Shown here one piece after another: positions 31,826 through 42,556 of a DNA stretch of 64,000 nt. The notes beneath the pieces are model-generated. The model was not told the DNA's origin. It searched no databases and saw only the letters and a list, made by a program, of their open reading frames with translations. Location: assembly GCF_028640845.1 (NCBI RefSeq), contig NC_080540.1, positions 264,525,958-264,589,957 of the forward strand. The letters are read 5' to 3'. Within the stretch, counting starts at the first letter, position 1, and each line of letters starts with the position of its first letter. Source of the stretch: Ahaetulla prasina. Taxonomy: Eukaryota; Chordata; Lepidosauria; Squamata; Colubridae. A program made the position numbers and the translations under genes.

Positions 31826-33285
31826 TATTATTTTTTATTATTTATTAAATTTTTATACCACCCTTCTCCCGAAGGACTCAGGGCGGTGTACAGCCAAAGA
31901 TAAAAAGTTGATATACATACAATTTAAAACCAAGATTTAAAACTAAGCAAATTACAAAAGGCCAATATTAAAATTTAAAAATTTTAAAAACCCTAAAACA
32001 ATAAAAACCCAATTTAAAATTAATAACACTATTATGCCAATCCCGCTTGAATAAATAGATGTGTTTTCAGCTCACGGCGAAAGGTCCGAAGATCAGGTAC
32101 TTGGCGTATGCCAGGGGGAAGTTCATTCCAGAGCGTCGGGGCTCCAACAGAGAAGGCCCTACTCCTGGGGGCCGCCAGCCGACATTGTTTGGCGGATGGC
32201 ACCCTGAGAAGACCCTCTCTGTGGGAGCGTACGGGTTGGTGGGAGGCATAAGGTAACAGCAGGCGGTCTCATAAGTACCCGGGTCCCAAGCCATGGAGCG
32301 CTTTAAAGGTGGTGACCAAAATCTTGAAGCGCACCCGAAAGACCACAGGAAGCCAGTGCAAACTGCATAGTAGCGATGTTACATGGGAGCCAAGAGTGGC
32401 TCCCATTACTACTCACGCAGCCGCATTCTGGACTAACTGCAGTCTCCGGGTAAACCTCAATGGCAGCCCCATGTAGAGAGCATTGCAATAATCCAACCGA
32501 GACGTAACCAGAGCATGAGTGACCGTGCATAAGGCATCCCGGTCAAGGAAGGGACGCAACTGGCGAACCAAGCGAACTTGGTAAAAGGCCCTCCTGGAGA
32601 CAGCCGCCAGGTGTTCATCAAAGGACAGCCATCCATCCAGGAGGACGCCCAAGTTGCGTACCACCTCCTTTGGGGCCAATAACTCGCCCCCAACAGTCAG
32701 CTGTGGGTGCAGCTGACTGTACCGGGGTGCCGGCATCCACAGCCACTCCGTCTTGGAGGGATTGAGCTTGAGTCTGTTTCTCCCCATCCAGACCCGTACG
32801 GCTTCCAAACACCGGGACAGCACTTCGACAGCTTCGTTGGGGTGGTCCGGGGTGGAAAAGTACAGCTGAGTATCATCAGCGTACAGATGATAACTCACCC
32901 CGAAACCACTGATGACCTCCCCCAGCGGCTTCATATAGATGTTGAACAGGAGAGGCGAGAGAATTGACCCCTGAGGCACCCCACAAGTAAGGCGCCTCGC
33001 AGACGACCTCTGCCCCCCTGTCAACACCGTCTGCGACCGGTCAGAGAGATAGGAGGAGAACCACCGATAAACGGTGCCTCCCACTCCCAATCCCTCCAAC
33101 CGGCGCAGCAGGATACCATGGTCGATGGTATCAAAAGCCGCCGAGAGATCGAATAGGACCAAGGCAGAGGAGCAACCCCTATCCCTGGCCCTCCAGAGGT
33201 CGTCTACCAACGCGACCAAAGCCGTCTCTGTGCTATAACCGGGTCGGAAGCCGGACTGGAACGGGTCTAGATAGACAGCTTCATC
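31826..33285 (-). pseudogene. L2-type LINE, RT and 3' UTR, inserted in LINE-A
   Basis: Minus strand: LDPFQSGFRPGYSTETALVAL, FDLSAAFDTIDHGILLRRL, GVPQGSILSPLLFNIYMKPL, catalytic YADDTQLYF, LKLNPSKTEWLW, VVRNLGVLLDGWLSF, then TSRLDYCNALYMGLPLR. This is the RT palm and thumb of an L2-type LINE. The C-terminal end (RFKVLTTL-type block, then an ALSVGAPTLW-like part) lies in 32060-32410 with stops, followed by the GGGCGGT 3' UTR. It is 5'-truncated at about 33285. AGGTGT at both joints may be the target duplication. Confidence 0.85.
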
Positions 33286-33977
33286 CAGGTGTGAACCAAG
33301 GTTTGTTGTTACTGTATATTCGCAAGTTCCTTGTAGGTAACATAGGTCTTCACAGAAGCTGACATATGATGTTACAGTATCTGTGAGTTCATCCAGGTCT
33401 GCAGATGTATCTTCAAAAATATTCCAATCAGTGCAGTTAAAACATGCCTGTAGCTTTAATTTTGATTCCTCTGTCCAGGTCTTCACTGATTTAATTGTTG
33501 GTTTTGTGGTTTTAAGTCTTTGCCTGTAAGCAGGTATAAGGTTAATCATGCAATGATCAGAGTGTTCTACAGCTGCACGTGGTAAAGACCGATAAGCATC
33601 TTTTAGTGTTGTGTAGCAATGGTCTAGAGTATTCTTGCCTCTGGTGGGACAATTGACATGCTGAAAGTATTTTGGTAGCTCTTTCCTTAAGTTTGCCTTG
33701 TTTAGATCTCCCAAAATAATGGCCAGAGAATCAGGGTGTTTGGCTTCAGCCTCCATGATTTGGTCAGCTAGAGTTCATAATGCCTTGTTTACACAGGCTT
33801 GTGGTGGGACATAAACAGCAATTAGAAGAAATGAGGAAAATTCACGAGGCAAATAGTATGGTTTGCAGTTGATAATTAAAGTCTTTAAATTGTTGTCACA
33901 GAATTTGTAAATTATTTTAAAATCTTGACACCAGTTGTTGTTAATATATAGGCATAAGCCTCCTCCTTTCTTTTTAC
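33286..33977 (-). pseudogene. LINE-A endonuclease core
   Basis: Minus strand: GGGLCLYINNNWCQDF, a PREFSSFLLIAVYVPPQ block, HPDSLAIILGDLNKANL, PTRGKNTLDHCYTTLKDAYR and HSDHCMINLIPAYRQ. These are the apurinic-like endonuclease landmarks (GDLN and SDH). The enzyme nicks target DNA to prime reverse transcription. A stop at about 33780 splits the frame, and the L2 insertion removes the link to RT. Confidence 0.82.
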
Positions 33978-34157
33978 CAGATTTTACCAGATTTTACCAG
34001 ATTTTAGACCGCTTGGTCTAAAACTTGGCAACTCCAAATCCCAACCAGCAAATGCTCAGTCTTACATATTGGAAAAAAGAACCCAAACACTAAGTACATA
34101 CTTGATGGACATTACCTTACAGATGACCCCCACCCCGTTAAAGACCTTGGAGTTTTC

Positions 34158-34751
34158 ATGTCAAATGATCTAAGTGCCAAAGCCCACTGTAACTACATAG
34201 CAAAAAAGGCTCTAAGAGTTGTAAACCTAATCTTGCGTAGCTTCTTTTCCAAAAACACCACACTACTAACCAGAGTATATAAAACATTTGCTAGACCAAT
34301 TCTAGAATACAGCTCGCCTGTTTGGAACCCTCACCACATCTCTGACATCAATACAATTGAACGTGTCCAGAAATATTTTACAAGAAGAGTTCTCCATTCC
34401 TCTGAAAACAACAAAATTCCTTATCCCACCAGACTTGAAATCCTAGGCTTAGAAAACTTGGAACTCCGTCGCCTTCGACAAGACCTAAGTTTAACTCATA
34501 GAATCATCTATTGTAATGTCCTTCCTGTTAAAGACTACTTCAGCTTTAATTGCAATAATACAAGACCAACCAATAGATTTAAACTTAATGTTAACCGCTT
34601 TAATCTAGATTGCAGAAAATATGACTTCTGTAACAGAATCATCAGTGCTTGGAATACTTTACCTGATTCTGTGGTCTCTTTCCATAATCCTAAAAGCTTT
34701 AACCAAAAACTTTCTACTATTGACCTCACCCCATTCCTAAGAGGACCATAA
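34158..34751 (+). pseudogene. LINE-B RT C-terminal part, 197-codon frame
   Basis: The frame carries KKALRVVNLILRSF, TRVYKTFARPILEYSSPVWNPH, IERVQKYFTRRVL, LEILGLENLELRRLRQDL, and ends in FCNRIISAWNTLPDSVV and LTPFLRGP. In LINEs of the Jockey/I/CR1 groups this follows the catalytic palm. The palm with its YADD-type motif is missing because the copy is 5'-truncated; 34010-34157 encodes part of the preceding thumb (KDLGVF). Open but not active. Confidence 0.8.
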
Positions 34752-34812
34752 GGGGCGTGCATAAGAACACAAACGTGCCTACCGTTCCTGTCCTATTGTT
34801 TTTCTTTTCTTC

Positions 34813-34816
<4 letters not shown>

Positions 34817-34893
<77 letters not shown>
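34817..34893. repeat. (TA)n microsatellite in LINE-B 3' UTR
   Basis: About 38 TA units, much expanded relative to the copy at 21391-21440. Confidence 0.93.
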
Positions 34894-34895
<2 letters not shown>

Positions 34896-34984
34896 TTATA
34901 CCTCTTAATATTTACTCATATATATGTTTATATACTATATAATCTTTTGTATGATGTTGTGACAAAATAAATAAAATAAATCAA

Positions 34985-35200
34985 TAAAATAGATGTTTCT
35001 GTAATCCTGTCTGATCGTTCAATCTGAAACCCTGGAATGTTCAGGCTGCTATCTTCAATTGATTCATTTAACCAGGTTACTATAGATAGTAAGAATAATG
35101 GGATTAGAGTCTATTATCTCTTCTTCACTGATATCACTTCTAAGGTTGATTAAGTGAAGGTAGTGTGGGGAGAAGACAGCAAGAAAAAAGAAGAAAATCA
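34985..35200 (-). pseudogene. LINE-A endonuclease N-terminal part
   Basis: Minus strand: INLRSDISEEEIIDS, then SSLNIPGFQIERSDRITETS, which joins directly to GKKKGGGLCLYI at 33977 when LINE-B is removed. A second copy lies at 38024-38240 because of the tandem duplication. Confidence 0.7.
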
Positions 35201-35279
35201 AGGAAAGATTTTGGGAAAGGCAAGGATTGGATTGCTGAAATAGGTAGAAGAAAAGCTGAGAATTCTTCACTAATTCAGA

Positions 35280-36252
35280 TTTTGATCCACGACAGAGAAG
35301 TATTGTGCATATGAAGAAGATTCCTTTGAATTCTTAGAAATTCAGATCTGAACTTGGTTCAGGAACTACCATTTCAGCCAAACACATATATTCATTTATG
35401 ATGAGATACCTGCAAGTTATATAATACTTTTGTGCATACTTCCACAGGCATATTAGATCTTACTGAATTGGAGACTGAATTAATGATGTTCAGAATTGCT
35501 ACCACTTTTTCAATTTAGCTACATTTTTAAATTAAAGATTCGTTCTTAGGAATATATACCTATAAAATAATGTATATTAGGTGTCTAGAGATCTGAAGCA
35601 CTCTTAACATTACCAAGATACTCAATACAGATTTTAGTCACGAACTTCAATTTTATATTTGCTGAATAATGTAATATAGTTTCAGGATACATTACTATGA
35701 TAACATAAAAGCTTATGCTGTTATCAGTAGTCTATACCAAATGGTTTTTGTAAATTGCAGAGAATGATTTTGTTACTTTGTCTAATGCAAAGATAAGTTT
35801 TCATCTTCTTCTACCATTAATAATCCTTCATATATAATTTGGGAATACTACTTCATTGCTGTTGCCATTACTAAGTTATGTATTTAGTGCTAAGTTTTAT
35901 ATTAATTTCCTTAAGCAATTTTGTATAGTGATTAGAATCAATAAATAATAATAAAAGAAATATATAAAAACTGTGGCAGTTGAACATAAGTATACAATAT
36001 CTGTAAGCCAGACATATCAGTAAGAAAAGAGCCAAAGTTGAATTAAATTCCTGCGAAATGCTATGGAGGAAAATCACACTGACAATGATCCTCTAAGGTT
36101 TCAGTCAGGGTGGAGGCCAGGTTTGGCAAATAATCTAAATGGCAGCTGCAAAGTTATGCCTGTGTTTTATGTGTCAAGTGTATTTCAGGCATGGTAGACA
36201 TTTGAGACATATTTTCAACCATGGAGGAATAAATATAAATCCACTAAGATTC
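35280..36252. other. Spacer present only in copy 1
   Basis: AT-rich, no gene seen. It is the part deleted from copy 2. Confidence 0.6.
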
Positions 36253-36288
36253 TGATACTTTTACTGATAGTTTTAAATATGTTTACAT

Positions 36289-37538
36289 CAGGGGTGAAAT
36301 GCTCCTGGTTTGGACCGGCTCACCCAATCTGGTAGCGATGGCAGCTGGTGGTTTGCAGAACTGGTAGCAAAAATCCCTGGCCCCACCCACTGCCCCTGCT
36401 GAGGCACGCGATCATCAGAGGTGTTTTTTTTTTACTTTTAAAAGCAGTTTTTCTTCAGCCAAAAACATGCCTTTAAAAGTAAAAAAAAAAAAGCCTTTGA
36501 GGATCCCGCGGCTCAGCTGGGATCGTCAGAACCCTTTAAACTCTTTTTTTAAACAACCTCTTTGGCCGAAGAGGTTGTAAAAAAAATGGTTTTTAAAGGC
36601 TCCTCTGGCGATCCCAGATGAGTTCCTCATCACCAGAACCTTAAAAAACATGTTTTCTACAAGCTCTTTGGCCAAAGAGCTTGTTAAAACAATTATTTTA
36701 AGAAGTTCTGGGCTGCTATGAGGCAACTTCAGCTGGGATTGTCAGAGGAGCTTTTAAAATCCTTTTTTCCTCTGGCAATCCCAGATTAGTTTCCTGATCA
36801 TCACAGGCTTTTAAAATCATTTTTAATAACTTCTTACAACAGTCTCCACCCATGCCTACCCAATGCCCCATCCCCACTTGCCTTATTGCTGCTCCTTTTG
36901 GGCTCGTAAAGCCATGGCTTCTGTAATCAGCTTGCATCAGCTAGCAACTGAATCTGCCTGCCTGAAATCCATTTCCTCAGTGAGCAACTCAATCTGCCTG
37001 CTTTGCTGGCTGAGGAACTCTGGGAATTGAACTCCACAAATCTTAAAGTTACTAAGGTTGGAGACCCCTGATCTAAAAAATATAAATAAAATAAAATAAT
37101 AAAATAAAATATTTGTGCAGCTGAAATTTGGTGTGTTTCTGTAGTGTTTCACTCTAACTACACAAACACACAAAATCTGACAAAGCTATATGTGGCATTT
37201 TGTGTGTGTGAGTCGGTTGTGTGGTGTTGTGTTGTGTGTGTGTAAAGTGTAAAAGTTGGTTTTTGAGCTTTTTGTGGCTGTGTGAGGCTCCTGCTTGTTG
37301 CAGGGGCCATTTTGGGTGAAATGCAGCTGCTTTTACATTGTGTGTGAGTCAGTTGTGTTGTGTGTAAAGTGTGAAAATTGGTTTTTGGTACCTCTTATTG
37401 TTTTGTATACTTTGTTTATTATTTTTATTATTTATTGTTATTGGCCAGGCCCACCCAGTCATTTGACCACCAAGCCACACCCACCAATTAAGCCACGCCC
37501 ACAGAACTGGTAGGGAAAATTTTTAGATTTCACCCCTG
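36289..37538. mobile_element. hAT-type non-autonomous element, 1250 bp (copy 1)
   Basis: Ends CAGGGGTGAAATGC and GATTTCACCCCTG; perfect 8-bp duplication GTTTACAT (36281-36288, 37539-37546). The interior has hairpins such as AACCTCTTTGGCCGAAGAGGTT (split: AACCTCTTTGG, CCGAAGAGGTT), a segment 36985-37070 that resembles the end of another hAT family (ATTGAACTCCACAAATC, GGTTGGAGACCCCTG), GT-rich tracts, and a right end GCCACACCCACC. No transposase frame. A near twin is at 60227. Confidence 0.9.
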
Positions 37539-37546
37539 GTTTACAT

Positions 37547-38008
37547 TTTTTAAAGTAGGAGTTTGTATAATTTAAATTAAGATTAGCTTTGCGTGAAGGG
37601 TGAAAATAAAAGGTTTGGAGCCAGGTCAATAGCCAAGTTTATTGAGGACTTCAAATTATATAGGTGATTAAAATAAAAAGCATCAAAACAATCTCTCAAA
37701 GGAAAAGGTACATTGCAATGAAAGATGAACAGTATAAAAAAATACAAAAAAATGCACACTGAAGTTAAAAAAGAAAAGAAGTATGGAGACAATAATAGCA
37801 AATTTCAGTAAAATTTAATCTGCTGTAAATTAAAAAAAATATATACTTAAAACAATGGGTCCATCCCGCCCCCCTTCACTTCAAACATTGCATAGAAAGT
37901 CAACCATAATGATCAAAGGGGGAGAGCAAGTCTTGTAAGATTAAAAAAAACTACAATTGTTAGACAGTTTAATTTAGAGAAAAATGAACAGGAGTTTTGA
38001 TAGGGATA
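37547..38008. other. Spacer, repeated at 39614-40075
   Basis: A-rich sequence without a recognised gene. It is the right part of duplication copy 1. Confidence 0.6.
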
Positions 38009-38351
38009 TATAAAATAAATCAATAAAATAGATGTTTCTGTAATCCTGTCTGATCGTTCAATCTGAAACCCTGGAATGTTCAGGCTGCTATCTTCAATTG
38101 ATTCATTTAACCAGGTTACTATAGATAGTAAGAATAATGGGATTAGAGTCTATTATCTCTTCTTCACTGATATCACTTCTAAGGTTGATTAAGTGAAGGT
38201 AGTGTGGGGAGAAGACAGCAAGAAAAAAGAAGAAAATCAAGGAAAGATTTTGGGAAAGGCAAGGATTGGATTGCTGAAATAGGTAGAAGAAAAGCTGAGA
38301 ATTCTTCACTAATTCAGATACTTTTACTGATAGTTTTAAATATGTTTACAT

Positions 38352-39605
38352 CAGGGGTGAAATGCTCCTGGTTTGGACCGGCTCACCCAATCTGGTAGCG
38401 ATGGCAGCTGGTGGTTTGCAGAACTGGTAGCAAAAATCCCTGGCCCCACCCACTGCCCCTGCTGAGGCACGCGATCATCAGAGGTGTTTTTTTTTTACTT
38501 TTAAAAGCAGTTTTTCTTCAGCCAAAAACATGCCTTTAAAAGTAAAAAAAAAAAAGCCTTTGAGGATCCCGCGGCTCAGCTGGGATCGTCAGAACCCTTT
38601 AAACTCTTTTTTTAAACAACCTCTTTGGCCGAAGAGGTTGTAAAAAAAATGGTTTTTAAAGGCTCCTCTGGCGATCCCAGATGAGTTCCTCATCACCAGA
38701 ACCTTAAAAAACATGTTTTCTACAAGCTCTTTGGCCAAAGAGCTTGTTAAAACAATTATTTTAAGAAGTTCTGGGCTGCTATGAGGCAACTTCAGCTGGG
38801 ATTGTCAGAGGAGCTTTTAAAATCCTTTTTTCCTCTGGCAATCCCAGATTAGTTTCCTGATCATCACAGGCTTTTAAAATCATTTTTAATAACTTCTTAC
38901 AACAGTCTCCACCCATGCCTACCCAATGCCCCATCCCCACTTGCCTTATTGCTGCTCCTTTTGGGCTCGTAAAGCCATGGCTTCTGTAATCAGCTTGCAT
39001 CAGCTAGCAACTGAATCTGCCTGCCTGAAATCCATTTCCTCAGTGAGCAACTCAATCTGCCTGCTTTGCTGGCTGAGGAACTCTGGGAATTGAACTCCAC
39101 AAATCTTAAAGTTACTAAGGTTGGAGACCCCTGATCTAAAAAATATAAATAAAATAAAATAATAAAATAAAATATTTGTGCAGCTGAAATTTGGTGTGTT
39201 TCTGTAGTGTTTCACTCTAACTACACAAACACACAAAATCTGACAAAGCTATATGTGGCATTTTGTGTGTGTGTGTGAGTCGGTTGTGTTGTGTTGTGTT
39301 GTGTGTGTGTAAAGTGTAAAAGTTGGCTTTTGAGCTTTTTGTGGCTGTGTGAGGCTCCTGCTTGTTGCAGGGGCCATTTTGGGTGAAATGCAGCTGCTTT
39401 TACATTGTGTGTGAGTCAGTTGTGTTGTGTGTAAAGTGTGAAAATTGGTTTTTGGTACCTCTTATTGTTTTGTATACTTTGTTTATTATTTTTATTATTT
39501 ATTGTTATTGGCCAGGCCCACCCAGTCATTTGACCACCAAGCCACACCCACCAATTAAGCCACGCCCACAGAACTGGTAGGGAAAATTTTTAGATTTCAC
39601 CCCTG
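38352..39605. mobile_element. hAT-type element, duplicated copy 2, 1254 bp
   Basis: Same insertion as 36289-37538, carried by the tandem duplication, with the same GTTTACAT flanks (38344-38351, 39606-39613). Differences are few: GTGTGT and TTGTG repeat lengths and single bases. Confidence 0.9.
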
Positions 39606-40330
39606 GTTTACATTTTTTAAAGTAGGAGTTTGTATAATTTAAATTAAGATTAGCTTTGCGTGAAGGGTGAAAATAAAAGGTTTGGAGCCAGGTCAATAGC
39701 CAAGTTTATTGAGGACTTCAAATTATATGGGTGATTAAAATAAAAAGCATCAAAACAATCTCTCAAAGGAAAATGTACATTGCAATGAAAGATGAACAGT
39801 ATAAAAAAATACAAAAAAATGCACACTGAACTTAAAAAAGAAAAGAAGTATGGAGACAATAATAGCAAATTTCAGTAAAATTTAATCTGCTGTAAATTAG
39901 AAAAAAATATATACTTAAAACAATGGGTCCATCCCGCCCCCCCCTTCACTTCAAATATTGCATAGAAAGTCAACCATAATGATCAAAGGGGGAGAACAAG
40001 TCTTGTAAGATTAAAAAAAACTACAATTGTTAGACAGTTTAATTTAGAGAAAAATGAACAGGAGTTTTGATAGGGATAAATAAAATTAGGTACAGTGTGA
40101 GTGGGAAAAAGTTTTTCTGCTTCTTCATAATACAAGACCATTTAATACAGCTGAATAGTAGGATATTTAAGAAAAACTGTGCAGTAGATCTAAGAAGCTT
40201 TTAAGAGTTGCTTTTAAAGAAGACCAGACAACTTCATAGAAGAACAGACTATGAATAGCTACTGATCATTGCAATGCCACCACTAAACCCTGTAAGATTT
40301 AACTCCAGGAATCATATACTAAACTTCCCA

Positions 40331-40600
40331 TTGTCATGGCTTTTAACTGGATGAAACAGTGCATCATAAGACAACAATTTCTGAACCAAGGTACCTCAGA
40401 TGGGTTAACTTACAGAATGTATCCAAAATCCAGAATCATGAGCTTCCAGGAAAATAAAATTTAGAAAAGTAGTGGCTGGCTGTTGCTATGATGCTGCTGT
40501 GGTCATGTGATCTTCATTTTCAATGTTCTATGATAGTTCTCTAGCAATCTGGCAATCCTTCCCTACCCAGCAGCAGCCACCTATCTGCCTGGTGGACAAA
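40331..40600 (+). repeat. Unassigned dispersed repeat, copy 1
   Basis: Homologous to 47121-47400: both contain TTG(T/C)CATG, GTGCATCA, ACAACAATTT or GCAACAATTT, GAATGT.TCCAA, GATGCTGCTG, GTCA(T/C)(G/A)TGATCTTCA. The family is not known to me; divergence is considerable. Confidence 0.5.
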
Positions 40601-40679
40601 GAAGAAGAGAGTAGGGGTAGGGAAGGGAGAAATGTGGGAAGGAAGGAAGAGAGGGAGAAAAAGAACAGAGAAGTAATGT

Positions 40680-40943
40680 CCATGCACTTTTTCTAGCCCA
40701 AGCCCTCCCTCCTGCACACTTCTTGACCTATGCTGCCTCTGGGCACCTTCCCTGATCCTCATTGCCTTTGTGTGCCTTTCCTGATCCATGCAGCATCTTT
40801 TGAGCACACTCAGGAAGCCTCACTGACCCAGGTGCTTCCCTGAACTGCATGGCATTTGTTGTGTGCTCCCATGTACTTTTATTGACCCACACTACCAACT
40901 ACCTTCCTTGACCTGCACACTATCTCTTGAGCATCTCTTCCCA
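40680..40943. repeat. Degenerate minisatellite, left part
   Basis: Irregular units built around TTCC(C/T)TGACCTGCATGGCA, (T/A)TCTCTTG and GCACTC repeat about every 40-55 bases, e.g. at 40727, 40749, 40778, 40822, 40904. It continues at 41513 on the other side of a hAT element. Confidence 0.5.
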
Positions 40944-41512
40944 CAGTGGTGAAATCTGAGTTGGTTTACTACCGGTTCGCTGGCTGCGCATGCGCACTGC
41001 ATGCCAAACGTGTGCTGCACGTGCACATGCACAGTGCACACCATGTACCACACACCAAGTGTGAGGTGAGAGCATGCAGTGCACGCCAAAAGGAGGAATG
41101 GGGTAAGTAGAACAGCACGTGCGGGGTGTGTGTGTGTGTGTGTGTGTGTGTGATCAGCTGTGGCGCGCAATCTTTTTTTTACTTTTAAAAGCATTTTTTA
41201 CAACCTATTCAGCCGAATGGGTTGTAAAAAATGCTTTTAAAAGGAAAAAAGGCTCTGATGATCGTGCGGCTCAGCTGTGATCATCAGAGCCATTTTTTTT
41301 ACCTTTTAAAAGCATTTTTTTACAACCTATTCCTACAATTTGGGCAGGAAAAGCGAGCGGGCCGGAAAGAAGCGGCAAGCGGGCAACCGGGTGATTGGTT
41401 GAGCATGGGCTGGGGGCCCCCCAGGAATTTTTGCTATTGATTCTCTGAACCACCTGCTGCCATTGCTACTGGATCAGCTTATCCAGTCCGAACCGGGAGC
41501 ATTTCATCCCTG
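40944..41512. mobile_element. hAT-type element, 569 bp, inside minisatellite
   Basis: Ends CAGTGGTGAAATC and GCATTTCATCCCTG; flanks TCTTCCCA (40936-40943) and CCTTCCCA (41513-41520) agree at 7 of 8. The interior has a (GT)n tract and two AAAGCATTTTTTACAACC hairpins. No transposase. Confidence 0.85.
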
Positions 41513-41850
41513 CCTTCCCAGACCTACGTCACTCTTGCATGCCATACCTGACCTGCATGGTACCTCTTGCGCACTCCCAGGCACTCTCAGGCACCGTTCC
41601 CAACCTATGCCAGATCACCAAGTGCCATAGCTGACTGGTGCAATGCCTTTTGCACACATTCACAATTTCCATGCAGTCTTGTTGATCCAAGCATCCCCCT
41701 CCCAATCCAGGAGATCCACACAGGATCTCTTGGATACATGAGCACCATCCCTAATCTATATCTACCCACCCCTGAACTATCCCTCTAATATCTTTGATGC
41801 ATACCCACACATCCTTCCCAATGCATGGAGCACCTCTTGTGCTCCCCTAC
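41513..41850. repeat. Degenerate minisatellite, right part, then (CA)n
   Basis: Continues the units of 40680-40943 (CATACCTGACCTGCATGG, CTCTTGCGCACTCCC). A short (CA)n follows at 41858-41882. Confidence 0.5.
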
Positions 41851-42064
41851 ATCTATGCACACACACACACACTCACACACACAGATGTGAAATCCCTCTC
41901 CTAATACCTCAAAGGATGTCACATGGTTAAAGAAAGTTGATTTGTCGCTGTCTCAGTTTGCAGAATCCATGTAAGTTAAAGAAAAAGAGGCTTTGGCTGT
42001 TTATTAGAGGGGAAAAACTCCACTTAATACTTAGGACAGTGAAACAATAAAACTGATTACCTGA

Positions 42065-42556
42065 AGGAGTGGTGAGACAAGTCTGTTTTCATTGCATATA
42101 TTCAGAGGCAAGATTGTCATCTGTTGAGAATGCTTTAATTTGGATTCTTATATGGAACTGTGAAAGTTGGACAATAAGAAAGGCTGAGCGCCAAAGAATT
42201 GAGGCCTTTGAACTCTGGTGCTGGAGAAGACCCCTGCGAGTCCCTTGGTCTGCAAGGTGATCAAACTGGTCAGTCCTCTGACTGCTCTTTAGAAGGCCAG
42301 ATCCTAAAGATGAAACTGAAATACTTTGACCACCTAATGAGAAGGAAGGACTCACTGGAGAAGAGCCTAATGCTGGGAAAGATTGAGGGCAAAAGAAGAA
42401 GGAGATGACAGAGAACGAGGTGGCTGGATGGAGTCACTGATGGAGGCATAAGCTTAAATGGACTCCAGAGGATGGTAGAGGATAGGAAGGCCTGGAGGAA
42501 CATTGTCCATGGGGTTGCGATGGGTCGGACACGACTTTGCAACTAAGAAGAAGAAT
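42065..42556 (+). pseudogene. BovB (RTE) LINE 3' end
   Basis: The plus strand encodes NCESWTIRKAERQRIEAFELWCWRRPLRVPWSAR in one frame (described in parts: ESWTIRKAERQRIEAF, ELWCWRRPLRVPW), then LKMKLKYFDHLMRRKDSLEKS and LMLGKIEGKRRRR in another, and RWLDGVTDGG, EDRKAWRNIVHGVAMGRTRL beyond. This is the BovB C-terminal end. Frameshifts near 42258 and 42408 and stops break it; the RT palm is missing. BovB is known for horizontal transfer between reptiles and mammals; this copy alone does not show it. Confidence 0.85.

Larger units (their letters stand above)
28620..32086. repeat. 1.73-kb direct tandem duplication
   Basis: Bases 28622-30350 and 30352-32081 are near-identical with an offset of 1730-1731. 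Each unit holds the LINE-A RT part plus about 260 bases of the L2 3' end. Copy B continues into the rest of L2. At the junction (about 30348) CTCACGGCG is followed by CACCAGGCAGTT instead of AAAGGTCCG. Unit boundaries match neither element's ends, so this is a DNA duplication (or an assembly effect), not retrotransposition. Confidence 0.9.
33978..34984 (+). mobile_element. LINE-B, 5'-truncated, inserted in LINE-A
   Basis: A plus-strand non-LTR element with RT thumb, 3' UTR, long (TA)n and an ATAAATAAAATAAATCAATAAAAT tail (given as a description, about 34960-34990). The left joint has three ACCAGATTTT units (33978-34005), the first of which derives from the LINE-A target ACCAGATG. A second copy of this family is at 21281-21740. 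Confidence 0.82.
28045..35200 (-). mobile_element. LINE-A, nested and duplicated
   Basis: A Jockey/CR1/Rex-group non-LTR retrotransposon on the minus strand. Its pieces, from 5' to 3', are 35200-34985 (endonuclease N-terminal part), 33977-33286 (endonuclease core), then 31825 to 28045 (linker, RT, 3' UTR, (AATAG)n). LINE-B (33978-34984) interrupts the endonuclease: the codons for ETS and GKKKGGG are rejoined if it is removed. L2 (31826-33285) interrupts the region between endonuclease and RT. A 1.73-kb tandem duplication repeats the RT part. Named 'LINE-A' only for this report. Confidence 0.8.
34965..40080. repeat. 3.04-kb tandem duplication, second copy with 0.97-kb deletion
   Basis: Copy 1 is about 34970-38009, copy 2 about 38010-40080. 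34985-35279 matches 38024-38318 (offset 3039). 36253-38009 matches 38319-40076 (offset about 2063-2067). The segment 35280-36252 has no partner in copy 2. The deletion joint shows a short GAT(A) overlap, and the copy-copy joint lies in TAAAATAAAT-type sequence present at both parental ends. The target duplications of the hAT copy are preserved in both. Confidence 0.9.
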
